Below, piece after piece: positions 9,277-19,935 of a stretch of DNA of 64,000 nucleotides. Position 1 is the first letter of the stretch. Each line of letters starts with the position of its first letter. The notes under the pieces are model-generated. The model saw nothing but the letters and a program-made list of their open reading frames with translations. It did not search any database and was not told the DNA's origin. Origin of the DNA: Thermoplasma acidophilum DSM 1728. Lineage in GTDB: Archaea > Thermoplasmatota > Thermoplasmata > Thermoplasmatales > Thermoplasmataceae. Location of the stretch: positions 1,111,644 through 1,175,643 of the forward strand of contig NC_002578.1 in NCBI RefSeq assembly GCF_000195915.1, given 5' to 3'. A program made the translations under genes and the position numbers.

Positions 9277-9285
9277 AATTATAGA
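9277..9285 (-). promoter_or_regulatory. TATA box of RNase P RNA
   Basis: The reverse strand reads TCTATAATT about 30 bases before the deduced 5' end of the RNase P RNA. This fits an archaeal promoter with a start point around 9250-9256. Confidence 0.5.
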
Positions 9286-9407
9286 AATGTTGGGGATGCG
9301 GACGTTCCTCAAATTAGGGCTTAAAAATCAGTGCCATCGGAATTATCCATTCTGCCAGAAGGATAGATTGAACCAGCATGATAACGCATCAGATAATCAA
9401 CCTCGAA

Positions 9408-10313
9408 TCATTCATTTTTTCTCTCTCCTGCAATGGTTATCTCCCTGGCAGCTGTGAGATCGAACTTGAAAAACCTGGAGGCCTCTCTTGATATTATGAA
9501 GAAACTTTCATCCTCTATCCTCACGGAACAGAGGTATCTATCCCCAGATCTGGTGCATTTTGCTGGATATCCGGAATCGGAAGGCACAATGGCTGTCTCG
9601 TTTAACCTGTAATATCTGCCGTCTATCCTCACGATGTTTCTGAAGTCCATAAGCGAGATCCCCTCATAGTAGTGAAGGTCGTCCACGCTGGTCACGGATT
9701 CTATTATCCTGCCCCCGTACATTATTGAGAGCATATCGAAGCCAAGGTCAAGATCTCTGTAATTATGCGTCACATATATGAAATCTATGCCATATCTGTC
9801 AAGAATGTCTGTGACGTTCATTATAAGCGACATCCTCGACCGTTCATCCTGCATGGAAAAAGGTTCATCCATGAGGAGCAGTCTTGGCTTTGAAATAACT
9901 GCTCTGGCAACGGCCACCCTCTGCTGCTGGCCGCCTGAGATCTCCCATACGTTCTTTTCCAGCAGATTGCCAAGATGCATCATCTCAACAACTTCCCTGT
10001 ATATATCATAATCACCGTGGCCGTATCTTATGGATATGGCCAGATTACCCTTCACATTGTACTGCGGAAAAAGTAGAAGATTCTGCGGTATGTAGGCGAT
10101 CCTCCTCTTCCACGGCGGAAGATCCTCAACGTGATCTCCGTTGATTATGATCTCACCGGTAGAATCTATTATTCCGGCTATTGCCTTCAGGAACGATGAT
10201 TTTCCTGCTCCGTTCTCGCCCATTATGAAATTCCGCCTTCCAGTTGTTTCGTAATGATCTATGCTGAGATCGAATTTGCCAAGACGTGCATGCAGGTTGT
10301 TTATCTCAATCAT
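9408..10313 (-). CDS. wtpC: molybdate/tungstate ABC transporter, ATP-binding protein
   Basis: ATPase subunit of an oxyanion importer, 301 residues. Walker A GENGAGKSS (~34-42), Q-loop YIPQNLLLFP, ABC signature SGGQQQRVAVARA (~135), Walker B LLLMDEPFS and the H-loop THNYRD are all present. Beyond the ~230-residue ABC core, a C-terminal extension of ~70 residues may be a small beta (MOP/TOBE-like) regulatory domain, but no clear motif proves it. It is the third gene of an A-B-C set on the reverse strand; 14 bases separate it from the permease. The substrate class comes from the permease and binding protein. Confidence 0.85.
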   Translation of the reverse strand: MIEINNLHARLGKFDLSIDHYETTGRRNFIMGENGAGKSSFLKAIAGIIDSTGEIIINGDHVEDLPPWKRRIAYIPQNLLLFPQYNVKGNLAISIRYGHGDYDIYREVVEMMHLGNLLEKNVWEISGGQQQRVAVARAVISKPRLLLMDEPFSMQDERSRMSLIMNVTDILDRYGIDFIYVTHNYRDLDLGFDMLSIMYGGRIIESVTSVDDLHYYEGISLMDFRNIVRIDGRYYRLNETAIVPSDSGYPAKCTRSGDRYLCSVRIEDESFFIISREASRFFKFDLTAAREITIAGERKNE

Positions 10314-10327
10314 CTCTCATGGCACCC

Positions 10328-11128
10328 TCAAGATCTGACGCCGACCGTTTCAACGACCCGGAATACTCCGGTTACAATTATGCCGGTTACTATCAATATT
10401 GCAGATGAAGCTGCAGCGGGGTAGAGGCCAAAGCCGAGCCACTGAGAATATATGAAAACTCCGGCCAGTTTTATGAAGCTCGGGAAGATGTAATACGCAA
10501 CTATGAGTATCGCACCCACCTCAGAAACAGATCTGGCCCAGGAAAGCAGAAAGCCCTTCATCATCGATCTTGCCAGAAGCCTCATTGATACGACGAGAAA
10601 GCTCATTCCCTCCGTTAAACCAAGGGTTTTGGCGACATCCTCGTAATCAACTACCGTGCGCTGGTAGCTCACGCCCACCTCCCTTATCGAATATGCCGAT
10701 GAGAGGAAAAACAGGGTGATTATAACCGCAAACAGTGTGTCATCAAACGAGTATCCGGGTATGTATTTTGAAAGTATATGGCCAAGCGGCATGGATGGTT
10801 CGAATGTGAGCAGCATTATTATTCCCACTACGGTATGCGGAATCATTATGGGAATCTCGACAACGCTGTCGACGGCCTTGAAGAACGTTGACCTGTGCCT
10901 GGACATGACGTATGCATATGGAAGTGCTGCCAGAACTGCGAGGACAGCGACAAATGCGCATACGATGTACGTATACTCTATTGACGGGATTATGCCGGAA
11001 CGAAGATCCGTGATTATCTCAGAGAGTGAAGAATAGGTTAAAGCCCTCACGAGGGGCACGATGAGGACGAGAAGGTATACGACGAAAATGGGAAAAAACA
11101 GATAAATGAGACGACCTCTGCTCTTCAT
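10328..11128 (-). CDS. wtpB: molybdate/tungstate ABC transporter, permease
   Basis: Inner-membrane subunit, 266 residues with about six membrane segments. Segment 1 is LIYLFFPIFVVYLLVLIVPLVRA. The cytoplasmic EAA-type loop, which contacts the ATPase, is around YEDVAKTLGLTEG...FLVVSMRLLARSM. The ARSVSEVGAILIVAY segment after the loop is typical of ModB/WtpB rather than of sugar or peptide permeases. A separate TATA-like element (AATTATATAAAA on the reverse strand near 11200) lies in the 108-base gap after the binding-protein gene, so wtpBC may also be made from its own transcript. Confidence 0.85.
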   Translation of the reverse strand: MKSRGRLIYLFFPIFVVYLLVLIVPLVRALTYSSLSEIITDLRSGIIPSIEYTYIVCAFVAVLAVLAALPYAYVMSRHRSTFFKAVDSVVEIPIMIPHTVVGIIMLLTFEPSMPLGHILSKYIPGYSFDDTLFAVIITLFFLSSAYSIREVGVSYQRTVVDYEDVAKTLGLTEGMSFLVVSMRLLARSMMKGFLLSWARSVSEVGAILIVAYYIFPSFIKLAGVFIYSQWLGFGLYPAAASSAILIVTGIIVTGVFRVVETVGVRS

Positions 11129-11236
11129 CCTTTGGTTTTACCTCCATTACAGCATGTGCTTCATCTTATTTACATCTGTTCTCAAAAAATTGTAAAATTT
11201 TATATAATTGATTTTTTGTGATATTGCGCAGAATAT

Positions 11237-12439
11237 TCAGTCGTACGATGATACTGGCAGATATGACGGTGGAGCCACGACCAGTGGCTTCAACTGTGCA
11301 GGGACGTCTCCGACGTAGAACGGCTGGGCCAGCGGATCAAACTTGCTCATGGAGAGATAGTGCTGGCCAAGGCCGGTTATCAGGTCATAGACGTACTGTA
11401 TTGCATAGGGATTCGTGTAGTTGCTGATCACAGTTATGCTGTAGAATATCGGGGCACCCGGAAGATTGCCAACGTTGTCCCATGCAGGACCTGACTCGTT
11501 TATCTGCTCATAGAAATCATCGATGGTCTTGTTGACGCTGCCCAGGTTTATCCATGCTGGCAGGCCGTTGCCACCCGTGGAATTCTCATAGTAGCTCAGG
11601 CCCTGATTTATGGCCTGTGAAACGTATGTAAGGGCGTAGTCCGCTGTACCTGCCGTCAGGTATCCATCCAGGCCTATCTCCACGGTGGTGAGCTTCGTTG
11701 TGCCATTCAGATATTTCGATATGAATATCTGATGATAGAGCGCCAGAGAATCGTTCACCGGATATCCGAACTGCCCGTGGAACCAGTCGTTATAAGCCTT
11801 GTTGTAATTCATATACATGGCGAAATTGTCATCGAAGGCCAGTCTCACGTAATAGCTTACCGGCTCATTCCCGACAAGTATCGACGAGTTGTCCCAGCCG
11901 GTGTACAGAAGACCGGCAAGCTTCATCGTTTCAATTGCCTGGAAACCGCTTGGGTCCAGCGAGGCGTTTGATGCGGCCACTATGGTGCTGTTTTCAGTTA
12001 TATTCTCGAACCAGTACGGCCAGCTGGGCAGTATGCTGTATTTGGGATTCGTCCACGTTATGGCCATCTCGTTCGCTGAGAATATTATCTGCCATGACGC
12101 GTAATGAGTATCGTTCATCAGATCCTGATAGAGTATTGGTGCTGACGCAGATATGAAGACGCTGTAGTTCTTGCCTTCCTGCACCTCTCTGGCACCGCTT
12201 ATCGATCCAGAGAATGTCATTCCGACCCTGACGCCTGTCAGATTGGTGTACTGTGGATTGAAGTCATTGCCAAGCGCATATTTCAATGAACCGGCGGCAA
12301 ATGTGTTTATCGCAGGCTTGGATGGCGCTGTGGCGACAGTGTAATGCCCCACCGCAAAACCTATCACTATGCCAACAACCAGGAGAACGACCGCTATCCC
12401 GATCGACCTGGTGGCCACAGGTTTTATAGGATTTTCCAT
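11237..12439 (-). CDS. wtpA: molybdate/tungstate-binding protein (WtpA-like)
   Basis: Extracytoplasmic substrate-binding protein, 400 residues, anchored by an N-terminal membrane segment (SIGIAVVLLVVGIVIGFAVGHY, ~12-33). Family motifs follow in order: FAAGSLKYAL for the first oxyanion loop, GSISGAREV, NEMAITWTNPKYS, the DPSGFQAIETMKLAG ligand-site segment and TAGTADYALTYVSQA. The protein is longer than bacterial ModA, as in archaeal WtpA. Many N-x-S/T sequons in the outer part fit a glycosylated surface protein. A TATA box near 12463-12470 gives a leaderless start at 12439. Whether molybdate, tungstate or sulfate is preferred cannot be read from the sequence. Confidence 0.82.
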   Translation of the reverse strand: MENPIKPVATRSIGIAVVLLVVGIVIGFAVGHYTVATAPSKPAINTFAAGSLKYALGNDFNPQYTNLTGVRVGMTFSGSISGAREVQEGKNYSVFISASAPILYQDLMNDTHYASWQIIFSANEMAITWTNPKYSILPSWPYWFENITENSTIVAASNASLDPSGFQAIETMKLAGLLYTGWDNSSILVGNEPVSYYVRLAFDDNFAMYMNYNKAYNDWFHGQFGYPVNDSLALYHQIFISKYLNGTTKLTTVEIGLDGYLTAGTADYALTYVSQAINQGLSYYENSTGGNGLPAWINLGSVNKTIDDFYEQINESGPAWDNVGNLPGAPIFYSITVISNYTNPYAIQYVYDLITGLGQHYLSMSKFDPLAQPFYVGDVPAQLKPLVVAPPSYLPVSSYD

Positions 12440-12475
12440 AAAAAGATAATGTTATGAAATCTTAAAAATATTCGC

Positions 12476-13096
12476 TCATTTCCATGCCTGGATGATCTCA
12501 TCTGATTTCGCAACGATCACCTGTGTTCTCATGACCTTGAGCGCGGCAGAATGCATCTCTTCGCTGGACGATGATACGCAGTCTTCAACCACCACAGGAT
12601 AGAACCCCCTGTTGCCCGCGCTGCGTGCAGACGATTCTACTCCAAACTCGGTTGCTATGCCCGTGAATATGACTGTGTCGATCCTGGCGTTGTGCAGCAT
12701 CAGCTCAACGTTCGTTCCTACGAATATATCCGCCGTGTTCTTGTTGATCACGGTGTCGCCCTCCACTGGAGCTACTTCTGCGTATATTTCGGCCTCCGGT
12801 GAACCGGGCTTCATGAAGCTGATCTTCTTCGGATCGGAAATGCCGTACCTCTTCATGGAAGAATAAAGCCTGTAGCCGGATTCGAACTCGAAAGGAAGCG
12901 GCGTAATCTTGGTGTAAATCACGGGCACCTTATGGCTTCTGGCCTCAGAAAGTAGCTTCTTCAGAGATCCTATGAAATGATCCTTATTGAAAATTCCGTT
13001 TACCAGCGCGTTCTGTACGTCCCACACCACAAGCACGCTGTGCTTTGGATCCACTATTTCCTTCAGATTTTCGTATACTCTGCCCTCTATGACCAT
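12476..13096 (-). CDS. isochorismatase-family hydrolase lacking the catalytic Cys
   Basis: A 206-residue Rossmann-like cysteine-hydrolase fold protein. The family Asp is in SVLVVWDVQNAL and the Lys in NKNTADIF. The signature that reads A-T-D-x-C in nicotinamidases reads GIATEFGVESSARSAG here, with Gly at the Cys position and Glu for Asp. True isochorismatases (PhzD, EntB) also have Gly at or next to this position, so a hydrolase that does not form a thioester is plausible; nicotinamidase activity is not. It lies 36 bases upstream of wtpA in the same direction but has its own TATA-like element (TCTTAATATC) near 13112-13122. Confidence 0.78.
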   Translation of the reverse strand: MVIEGRVYENLKEIVDPKHSVLVVWDVQNALVNGIFNKDHFIGSLKKLLSEARSHKVPVIYTKITPLPFEFESGYRLYSSMKRYGISDPKKISFMKPGSPEAEIYAEVAPVEGDTVINKNTADIFVGTNVELMLHNARIDTVIFTGIATEFGVESSARSAGNRGFYPVVVEDCVSSSSEEMHSAALKVMRTQVIVAKSDEIIQAWK

Positions 13097-13148
13097 GATG
13101 GATCATCCCTTAATCGATATTAAGATTTTTCAATGAAATATTTAGTTG

Positions 13149-15530
13149 TCACTTTATCACAGCAGCGGCTATGACCCTGTCATCGCCATCGATATCCATT
13201 AGCTTGACGCCTGAGGTTACCCTCGAAGTCTCAGGTATTTCAGAGGCCTTTATCCTTATGGTCTTCTCGTTCATCGAAACAAGGATGACCTCATCCTCAT
13301 CACGTACGGGTATCGCATGACTCACCCTGCCGGTCCTTTCCGTATCCCTGTAGACCATCACACCGGATGACCCGCGGTGGTGTATCGGAAATTCTGAAAT
13401 GTTCGTGCGCTTTCCATACCCTTTCTCGGATATGCTAAGAATGTCCTCATCCGAATTCACAACGAATGCGGTAAGTATGGTATCGCCCTCGTTCAGGCGC
13501 ATGGATCTGACACCCATGCTTGTCCTCCCGGTCTCCCTGATCTCAGAGGTGTTGAAGACCGATGCCTTACCTTTCGATGACAGCACGAACATGTTCTTAT
13601 CGCCAGCCGTGTAGGATACGGACACCAGTTCATCGTCGTCCTCGAGCGTTATGATCTTCAGGCCTGAGCTCTTGGAATCGAATACCGGATCCGCAGCGGT
13701 TTTCTTCACAGATCCATCCCTTGTAACCAGTATCAGGTAGTACCCCTTCTCCGGCGGCGCCTTCATTATCTCCGTCACCCTCTCTCCCTGGGCCAGCTTA
13801 AGGAAGGCCGCAGCCGATACGCCCAGTGACGTCCTGCTCTTCTTAGGGATCTCATAGGCCTTTGACTTGAAAACCCTTCCAGTGTTTGTGAAGTAGTAAA
13901 CCGTATCGTGTGAGAAGCAGTGGATCATGCTCTTGATGCTGTCCGAGGTCTTCATCGAGGTGTTGACTCCCTTACCTCCACGGCGCTGAGACCGGTATTC
14001 ATCCGCCTGCACCCTCTTTACCAGGCCGCCGTAGCTAAGCATGATCAGTGATTCCTCGTTCGGTATGAGATCCTCCATGGTCCTCTCGGTTATGCCCCTG
14101 AACTTGATCCTTGATCTCCTTTTATCGCCGTATTTCTTCTGTATCTCTGTTATTTCCTTCTTGAATTCATCGATCCTCCTGTCTTCCGACAGTATAATTT
14201 CCTCAAGATCCTTTATTTCCGCCTGGATCTGGGCTATCTCTGACCTCACCGATTCCTGTTCCGTGTTCACAAGCCTCTGGAGCCTCATCTCGAGTATTGC
14301 CTTTATCTGCCTGTCATTCAGGTCAAATTCGTTCCTGAGCTTGGAGCTTGCCTCATCCGCGTCTTTCGAAGACTTGAGTATCTCCACCACGCGATCTATG
14401 TGCTCCACGGCGGTTAGTATGCCAGTCAGCACGTCCAGCCGTTCCTTCTTCCTGTCAAGCCTGAACTGCGATCTGCGAAGTATTACGTCCAAACGGTGAT
14501 CTATGAACGAATCTATGAGATCCTTGAGATTCATGAGCTTTGGCTGGTTACCCACAAGCACCAGGTTTATTATGCCGATGCTGCTTTCAAGGGCCGTGTG
14601 TTCATATAGCTGATTCAGGACAAGCGGCTTGATATCGTCATCCCTGACCTTTATGACTATGCGTATTCCGTTCCTGTCGCTCTCATCCTTTATGTCCGTT
14701 ATGTCCTTTATCACCTCGTTCTTGGCCAGATCCGCTATAGACTGGACAAGATCCGCTTTGTTGACGCCGTACGGAATGCTCTTTATGATCAACCTGCGAT
14801 CCTCCGTTGCGTCGACCTCGCCCTGCACTATCACCTTGCCACGGCCAGTCCTGTATGCTTCTATCAGATCCTTTCCGTAGAATACTATGCCCCCTCCTGG
14901 AAAATCCGGCCCCTTAACGTACTTCAGGAGATCGTCAACCGGTGAATCCCTGTGATCGACCTCATAGAGGATCGCATCGCATATCTCGGTCAGGTTGTGC
15001 GGCACCATGTTGGTTGCCATGCCCACAGCTATGCCTGAGCTGCCGTTGATCAGCAGATTCGGTATCTTCGACGGAAGGTACTCCGGCTCTGAGAGTGTCC
15101 CGTCGAAGTTCAGCCTGAACGGGACGGTATTCTCATCAATATCATCCATCATATCCTCGGCTATCTGCGTGAGCCTTGCTTCGGTGTACCTCATGGCCGC
15201 CGGTGAATCGCCATCTATCGATCCGAAGTTGCCCTGGCCGTCCACCAGCGGGTAGCGAAGCGAGAAGTCCTGCGCCATTCTGACAAGGGCATCGTATATG
15301 GCCATATCGCCGTGTGGATGGTACTTACCCATGGTTTCTCCGACTATCCTGGCGCATTTCTTGTATGGCTTATCATGCGTCACTCCAAGCTCTCTCATGG
15401 AATAGAGAACGCGCCTCTGCACCGGCTTCAGGCCGTCCCTCACATCTGGAATTGCCCTGCTAACTATGACGCTCATCGCATATTCAAGGTATGATTTCCT
15501 GATCTCAACTTCAACTGCTCTTTTCTCCAT
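13149..15530 (-). CDS. gyrA: DNA gyrase subunit A
   Basis: Breakage-reunion subunit of bacterial-type gyrase, which adds negative supercoils. The N-terminal part matches the winged-helix/tower core ([31 protein letters not shown]). The active-site Tyr in [10 protein letters not shown] is ~residue 115 from the ATG at 15530. A coiled-coil tower lies at ~360-480, and the C-terminal six-bladed pinwheel carries the GyrA box QRRGGKG. In the HPHGD-x-A quinolone region Met replaces the usual Ser. The ATG at 15530 is favoured over the GTG at 15539 because GAGGTG (15537-15542), overlapping the gyrB stop, sits six bases upstream. It is cotranscribed behind gyrB. Confidence 0.95.
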   Translation of the reverse strand: MEKRAVEVEIRKSYLEYAMSVIVSRAIPDVRDGLKPVQRRVLYSMRELGVTHDKPYKKCARIVGETMGKYHPHGDMAIYDALVRMAQDFSLRYPLVDGQGNFGSIDGDSPAAMRYTEARLTQIAEDMMDDIDENTVPFRLNFDGTLSEPEYLPSKIPNLLINGSSGIAVGMATNMVPHNLTEICDAILYEVDHRDSPVDDLLKYVKGPDFPGGGIVFYGKDLIEAYRTGRGKVIVQGEVDATEDRRLIIKSIPYGVNKADLVQSIADLAKNEVIKDITDIKDESDRNGIRIVIKVRDDDIKPLVLNQLYEHTALESSIGIINLVLVGNQPKLMNLKDLIDSFIDHRLDVILRRSQFRLDRKKERLDVLTGILTAVEHIDRVVEILKSSKDADEASSKLRNEFDLNDRQIKAILEMRLQRLVNTEQESVRSEIAQIQAEIKDLEEIILSEDRRIDEFKKEITEIQKKYGDKRRSRIKFRGITERTMEDLIPNEESLIMLSYGGLVKRVQADEYRSQRRGGKGVNTSMKTSDSIKSMIHCFSHDTVYYFTNTGRVFKSKAYEIPKKSRTSLGVSAAAFLKLAQGERVTEIMKAPPEKGYYLILVTRDGSVKKTAADPVFDSKSSGLKIITLEDDDELVSVSYTAGDKNMFVLSSKGKASVFNTSEIRETGRTSMGVRSMRLNEGDTILTAFVVNSDEDILSISEKGYGKRTNISEFPIHHRGSSGVMVYRDTERTGRVSHAIPVRDEDEVILVSMNEKTIRIKASEIPETSRVTSGVKLMDIDGDDRVIAAAVIK

Positions 15531-15540
15531 GATATGCACC

Positions 15541-17475
<1,935 letters not shown>

Positions 17476-17489
17476 CTATTTGTTGTTTA

Positions 17490-17502
17490 CATATTAATAT
17501 TT
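17490..17502 (-). promoter_or_regulatory. probable promoter of gyrBA
   Basis: On the reverse strand TAAATATTAATAT lies about 30 bases before the gyrB ATG. The rest of the 214-base gap to 17681 holds two adjacent small hairpins (GATGC/GCATC at 17567-17581 and ACCCTG/CAGGGT at 17582-17601) of unknown role, then the TATA box of the next gene. Confidence 0.45.
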
Positions 17503-17650
17503 AGATCGCTGGAAGGTGAAATTTCGGTATTTTTCAGTATTTTTTCCATCTTTATGATGGATCGTTGATGCCTAATGCATCACCCTGTTCGTCCACAGGG
17601 TATTTAAACTGGCAAACATTCATCTCTAGTTCCTCCGGAAATGACGTTCT

Positions 17651-17660
17651 GTATATATAT
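17651..17660 (+). promoter_or_regulatory. TATA box of the TusA-like gene (leaderless)
   Basis: GTATATATAT is centred ~25 bases before the double ATG at 17681/17684. That places the transcript start there and argues against the ATG at 17666, only six bases after the box. Confidence 0.55.
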
Positions 17661-17680
17661 CCAGAATGGTTACGCTGATT

Positions 17681-17926
17681 ATGATGGTTGAAGATCAGAG
17701 GAATATAACGTGCGGCGGCGATCCATTCAATTACCTCAAGAGTACCCTGAAAGGTCTGGCATTCCAGCTTGAACCTGGACAGGACGTCAAGGTCCTGCTC
17801 CTCAAGGAAAAATTTCCCTTCGGGCGTGAGGTGTATGAGGGGCTAGCAAGAACCTCTAAGTTCAAGCTCGTAGATCTTCAGGAGAACAACGGAGAGATCG
17901 CTGTTATACTGAGAAAAACCCAGTAG
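17681..17926 (+). CDS. small TusA/SirA-like protein
   Basis: An 81-residue protein. A single Cys followed by Pro three residues on (TCGGDPFNYLKSTLKGL), a helix, then QLEPGQDVKVLLL, a second helix and a final ...GEIAVILRK strand give the beta-alpha-beta-alpha-beta-beta order of TusA, the sulfur-carrier fold. Classical TusA has C-P-x-P; here the motif is CGGDP, so the match is partial and the sulfur-transfer role is inference. The start follows the TATA spacing (see promoter). It is 66 bases upstream of rpl10e on the same strand, but rpl10e has its own promoter-like sequence. Confidence 0.55.
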   Translation: MMVEDQRNITCGGDPFNYLKSTLKGLAFQLEPGQDVKVLLLKEKFPFGREVYEGLARTSKFKLVDLQENNGEIAVILRKTQ

Positions 17927-17992
17927 ATATTTCCTCAGTTCACCCAAAAATTAAATATCGGCATATAATTAGCTGTCAGAAAAGGTGTATTC

Positions 17993-18523
17993 ATGGTAAC
18001 TAAGCCTGCTAGAATGTATTCGCGCATAACCGGACCTGCCTATACGAGGAAGGAGTTCATGGGCGGCGTTCCATATCCAAAGATCACAACCTTTGTACAG
18101 GGAAACCAGAAGAAGGATTTCCCCATAGAGATGAGGCTCGTGGCCGAGGAGCCATGCCAGATAAGGCACACAGCCCTCGAGGCTGCAAGGGTTTCTGTCA
18201 ACAGGAGAATGACTGAGGCTGCCGGTCTGGACTATTTCTATCTGAAGGTTGTGCCGTATCCCCATCACGTGCTCAGAGAACACAAGATGGCCACCGGAGC
18301 TGGTGCTGACCGTATATCCAGTGGTATGAGGGCTGCCTTCGGAAGGCCCGTAGGTACAGCTGCCAGAGTTTATCCAGATGATGTCATAATGATCGCAAGA
18401 ACCGACGAGGCCCATGCAAAGGAGCTGAAAACAGCCCTGAGAAAGGCAGCAATTAAACTTCCGACCCCGTGCAAGGTTGTCATAACGAAGGGTAAGGAGA
18501 TAGCCGGTTCTCTCGGGATCTGA
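17993..18523 (+). CDS. rpl10e: 50S ribosomal protein L10e (L16 family)
   Basis: Large-subunit protein of the L10e/L16 family near the peptidyl-transferase centre and elongation-factor site. The 176 residues start with the typical MVTKPARMYSRITGPAYTRKE and contain GGVPYPKI and the RISSGMRAAFGRPVGTAARV loop, as in archaeal L10e. GGTG with five to six bases to the ATG serves as a ribosome site, and a TATA-like TTAAATATC lies at about 17949-17957. A T-rich stretch after the stop (18527-18552) probably ends the transcript and lies between two convergent genes. Confidence 0.95.
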   Translation: MVTKPARMYSRITGPAYTRKEFMGGVPYPKITTFVQGNQKKDFPIEMRLVAEEPCQIRHTALEAARVSVNRRMTEAAGLDYFYLKVVPYPHHVLREHKMATGAGADRISSGMRAAFGRPVGTAARVYPDDVIMIARTDEAHAKELKTALRKAAIKLPTPCKVVITKGKEIAGSLGI

Positions 18524-18526
18524 TCT

Positions 18527-18552
18527 CTTTATTTTTCAGATTTTTAATTTGC
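18527..18552 (+). terminator. T-rich termination region
   Basis: Several runs of T directly after the rpl10e stop, before the 3' end of the convergent agmatinase gene. Archaeal transcription commonly stops at such oligo-T runs; no hairpin is evident. Confidence 0.35.
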
Positions 18553-18568
18553 AATAAAAAACATATTT

Positions 18569-19480
18569 TTATATATGCTCTATCCTGTATTTTTCCCTGC
18601 TGGCTATGAAGACCTGTATTAATTTGCCCGCCAGCATGGACGTGTTGCCGTTATCGTACAGCGGGGAAAATTCGTTTATATCCATGCCTATGGCCTTGTA
18701 GGAAAGCCTCTCCACAAGCCGCCTGACCTCATAATCGGTAAGGCCGAATGGCTCCGGTGTTCCCACAGCGGGCGCATACGCTGGATCTATTCCGTCCATA
18801 TCGATGGATATGTAAACCCTTCCGGGCCTCCTCTCTATGTCATTTATGAACCGTTCGATGCCGTATTCCCGGACGCTGAATGACGGTATGAATTCCACCT
18901 TTTCAAAGTCAGGATCCTGGTATTCCTCCAGAGAAACCGATCTTGTCCCTATTGAGGTTATCCTGTTTGGGCCCAGTATCTCCAGCGCGCGTTTCGTAAC
19001 GCAGGCATGGTTCAGTTTGTTTCCCATGTACGAATCCCTGAAATCGGAATGCGCATCCACTATTACCATGTGCACGTCTTCAGGAAAGTTTCTGACGGCA
19101 CCAACGGTTATGGAGTGTTCACCGCCCAGCATTATAGGTATCTTTCCATCGCTGAATACCATCTTCGTTACACGATCGACCTGGTCGACAACGTACTCCA
19201 CGTCCTCGGATTCTTCCATGTCACCAAGATCCGATATTCTGGCCCTGAGCAGGTCAAACCGGTAGGAGAATTCAAACGATTCCAGATTCACGTATGCCGA
19301 TCTTATGGAATCGGGGGCGTATTTCGAGCCCCGCCTGTAGCTTGATGTGTTGTCAAATGGGACGCCAAATATCACATAGTCGCTGTCTTCATAGCTGTAC
19401 TTGGCGTCCGCGATCTTCTTCAGCGAAAAAATATCCTTCAGTTCTGAAGCATGATCTTTCGCATCCCCATGGTCTCCCAA
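18569..19480 (-). CDS. speB: agmatinase
   Basis: Hydrolyses agmatine to putrescine and urea, a step of archaeal polyamine synthesis. The 303 residues hold the ureohydrolase manganese motifs GGEHS (~121), [13 protein letters not shown] (~143) and [20 protein letters not shown] (~225), so all metal ligands appear present. The start is a TTG at 19480 inside the end of the eIF5A gene (43-base overlap). GGAGGTG with a five-base spacer precedes it, making the choice firm and the two genes translationally coupled. Other ureohydrolases (arginase, formiminoglutamase) are less likely given the residues around SIDMDGIDP and the eIF5A context. Confidence 0.9.
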   Translation of the reverse strand: MGDHGDAKDHASELKDIFSLKKIADAKYSYEDSDYVIFGVPFDNTSSYRRGSKYAPDSIRSAYVNLESFEFSYRFDLLRARISDLGDMEESEDVEYVVDQVDRVTKMVFSDGKIPIMLGGEHSITVGAVRNFPEDVHMVIVDAHSDFRDSYMGNKLNHACVTKRALEILGPNRITSIGTRSVSLEEYQDPDFEKVEFIPSFSVREYGIERFINDIERRPGRVYISIDMDGIDPAYAPAVGTPEPFGLTDYEVRRLVERLSYKAIGMDINEFSPLYDNGNTSMLAGKLIQVFIASREKYRIEHI

Positions 19481-19827
19481 TAGGGCACCTCCATTCCTGG
19501 CTTGATCTTGTCGGCAATCTCAGGATCGAGAGGCAGCACGAACGTTTCAAAGGTTTCTGAATCCATCAGCTGCACCTCGTTGTTCTGCACTGAGAGGACC
19601 TGGGCGTTCTTCTTCTCTATTATGGGTATCTTGACCTTGTGCTTCACGGGGTATACGACACTCCGCTTCTGGTTGTCAAACACTCCGATTGCAACGATTC
19701 TTCCCTTGGCTTCGCCGTGCTTCCCAGGTTTAGACATCGTTATCTCGACGATCTTGCATGGTGCGTCATCTATCAGTATGTATCTTCCAACTTTGAGTTC
19801 ACGTACTTCAGCTTCTTGCCAGCTCAT
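19438..19827 (-). CDS. eif5A: translation initiation factor 5A
   Basis: Factor that rescues stalled peptide-bond formation (bacterial EF-P counterpart). Of 129 residues the N-terminal SH3-like domain carries the modification loop [11 protein letters not shown]. Lys36 in PGKHG is the residue converted to (deoxy)hypusine with spermidine as donor. The C-terminal OB domain follows ([21 protein letters not shown]). The TATA-like element at about 19842-19854 gives a leaderless start. The 3' end overlaps the agmatinase gene, linking synthesis of the factor with the polyamine supply for its modification. Confidence 0.95.
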   Translation of the reverse strand: MSWQEAEVRELKVGRYILIDDAPCKIVEITMSKPGKHGEAKGRIVAIGVFDNQKRSVVYPVKHKVKIPIIEKKNAQVLSVQNNEVQLMDSETFETFVLPLDPEIADKIKPGMEVPYWETMGMRKIMLQN

Positions 19828-19935
19828 TAATATCTGCCCCTAATTTTATTACCCTTTAAATACTTTCTTACCACTTTTGCTGCCAGCTTAAAATTATGCA
19901 TTAATCTTCGCAGTTCTGAAACTGAATTACGGAAA

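Noticed and set aside
8931-9284. Open frames on both strands across 8.9-9.3 kb
   Set aside because: They lie over the RNase P RNA, whose conserved cores and P1 helix explain the sequence; the translations look like no protein.
9408-12439. Sulfate or phosphate transporter instead of molybdate/tungstate
   Set aside because: The permease motif ARSVSEVGAIL and the binding-protein loop FAAGSL fit WtpB/WtpA; the sulfate-type motifs are absent. Substrate preference between Mo and W stays open.
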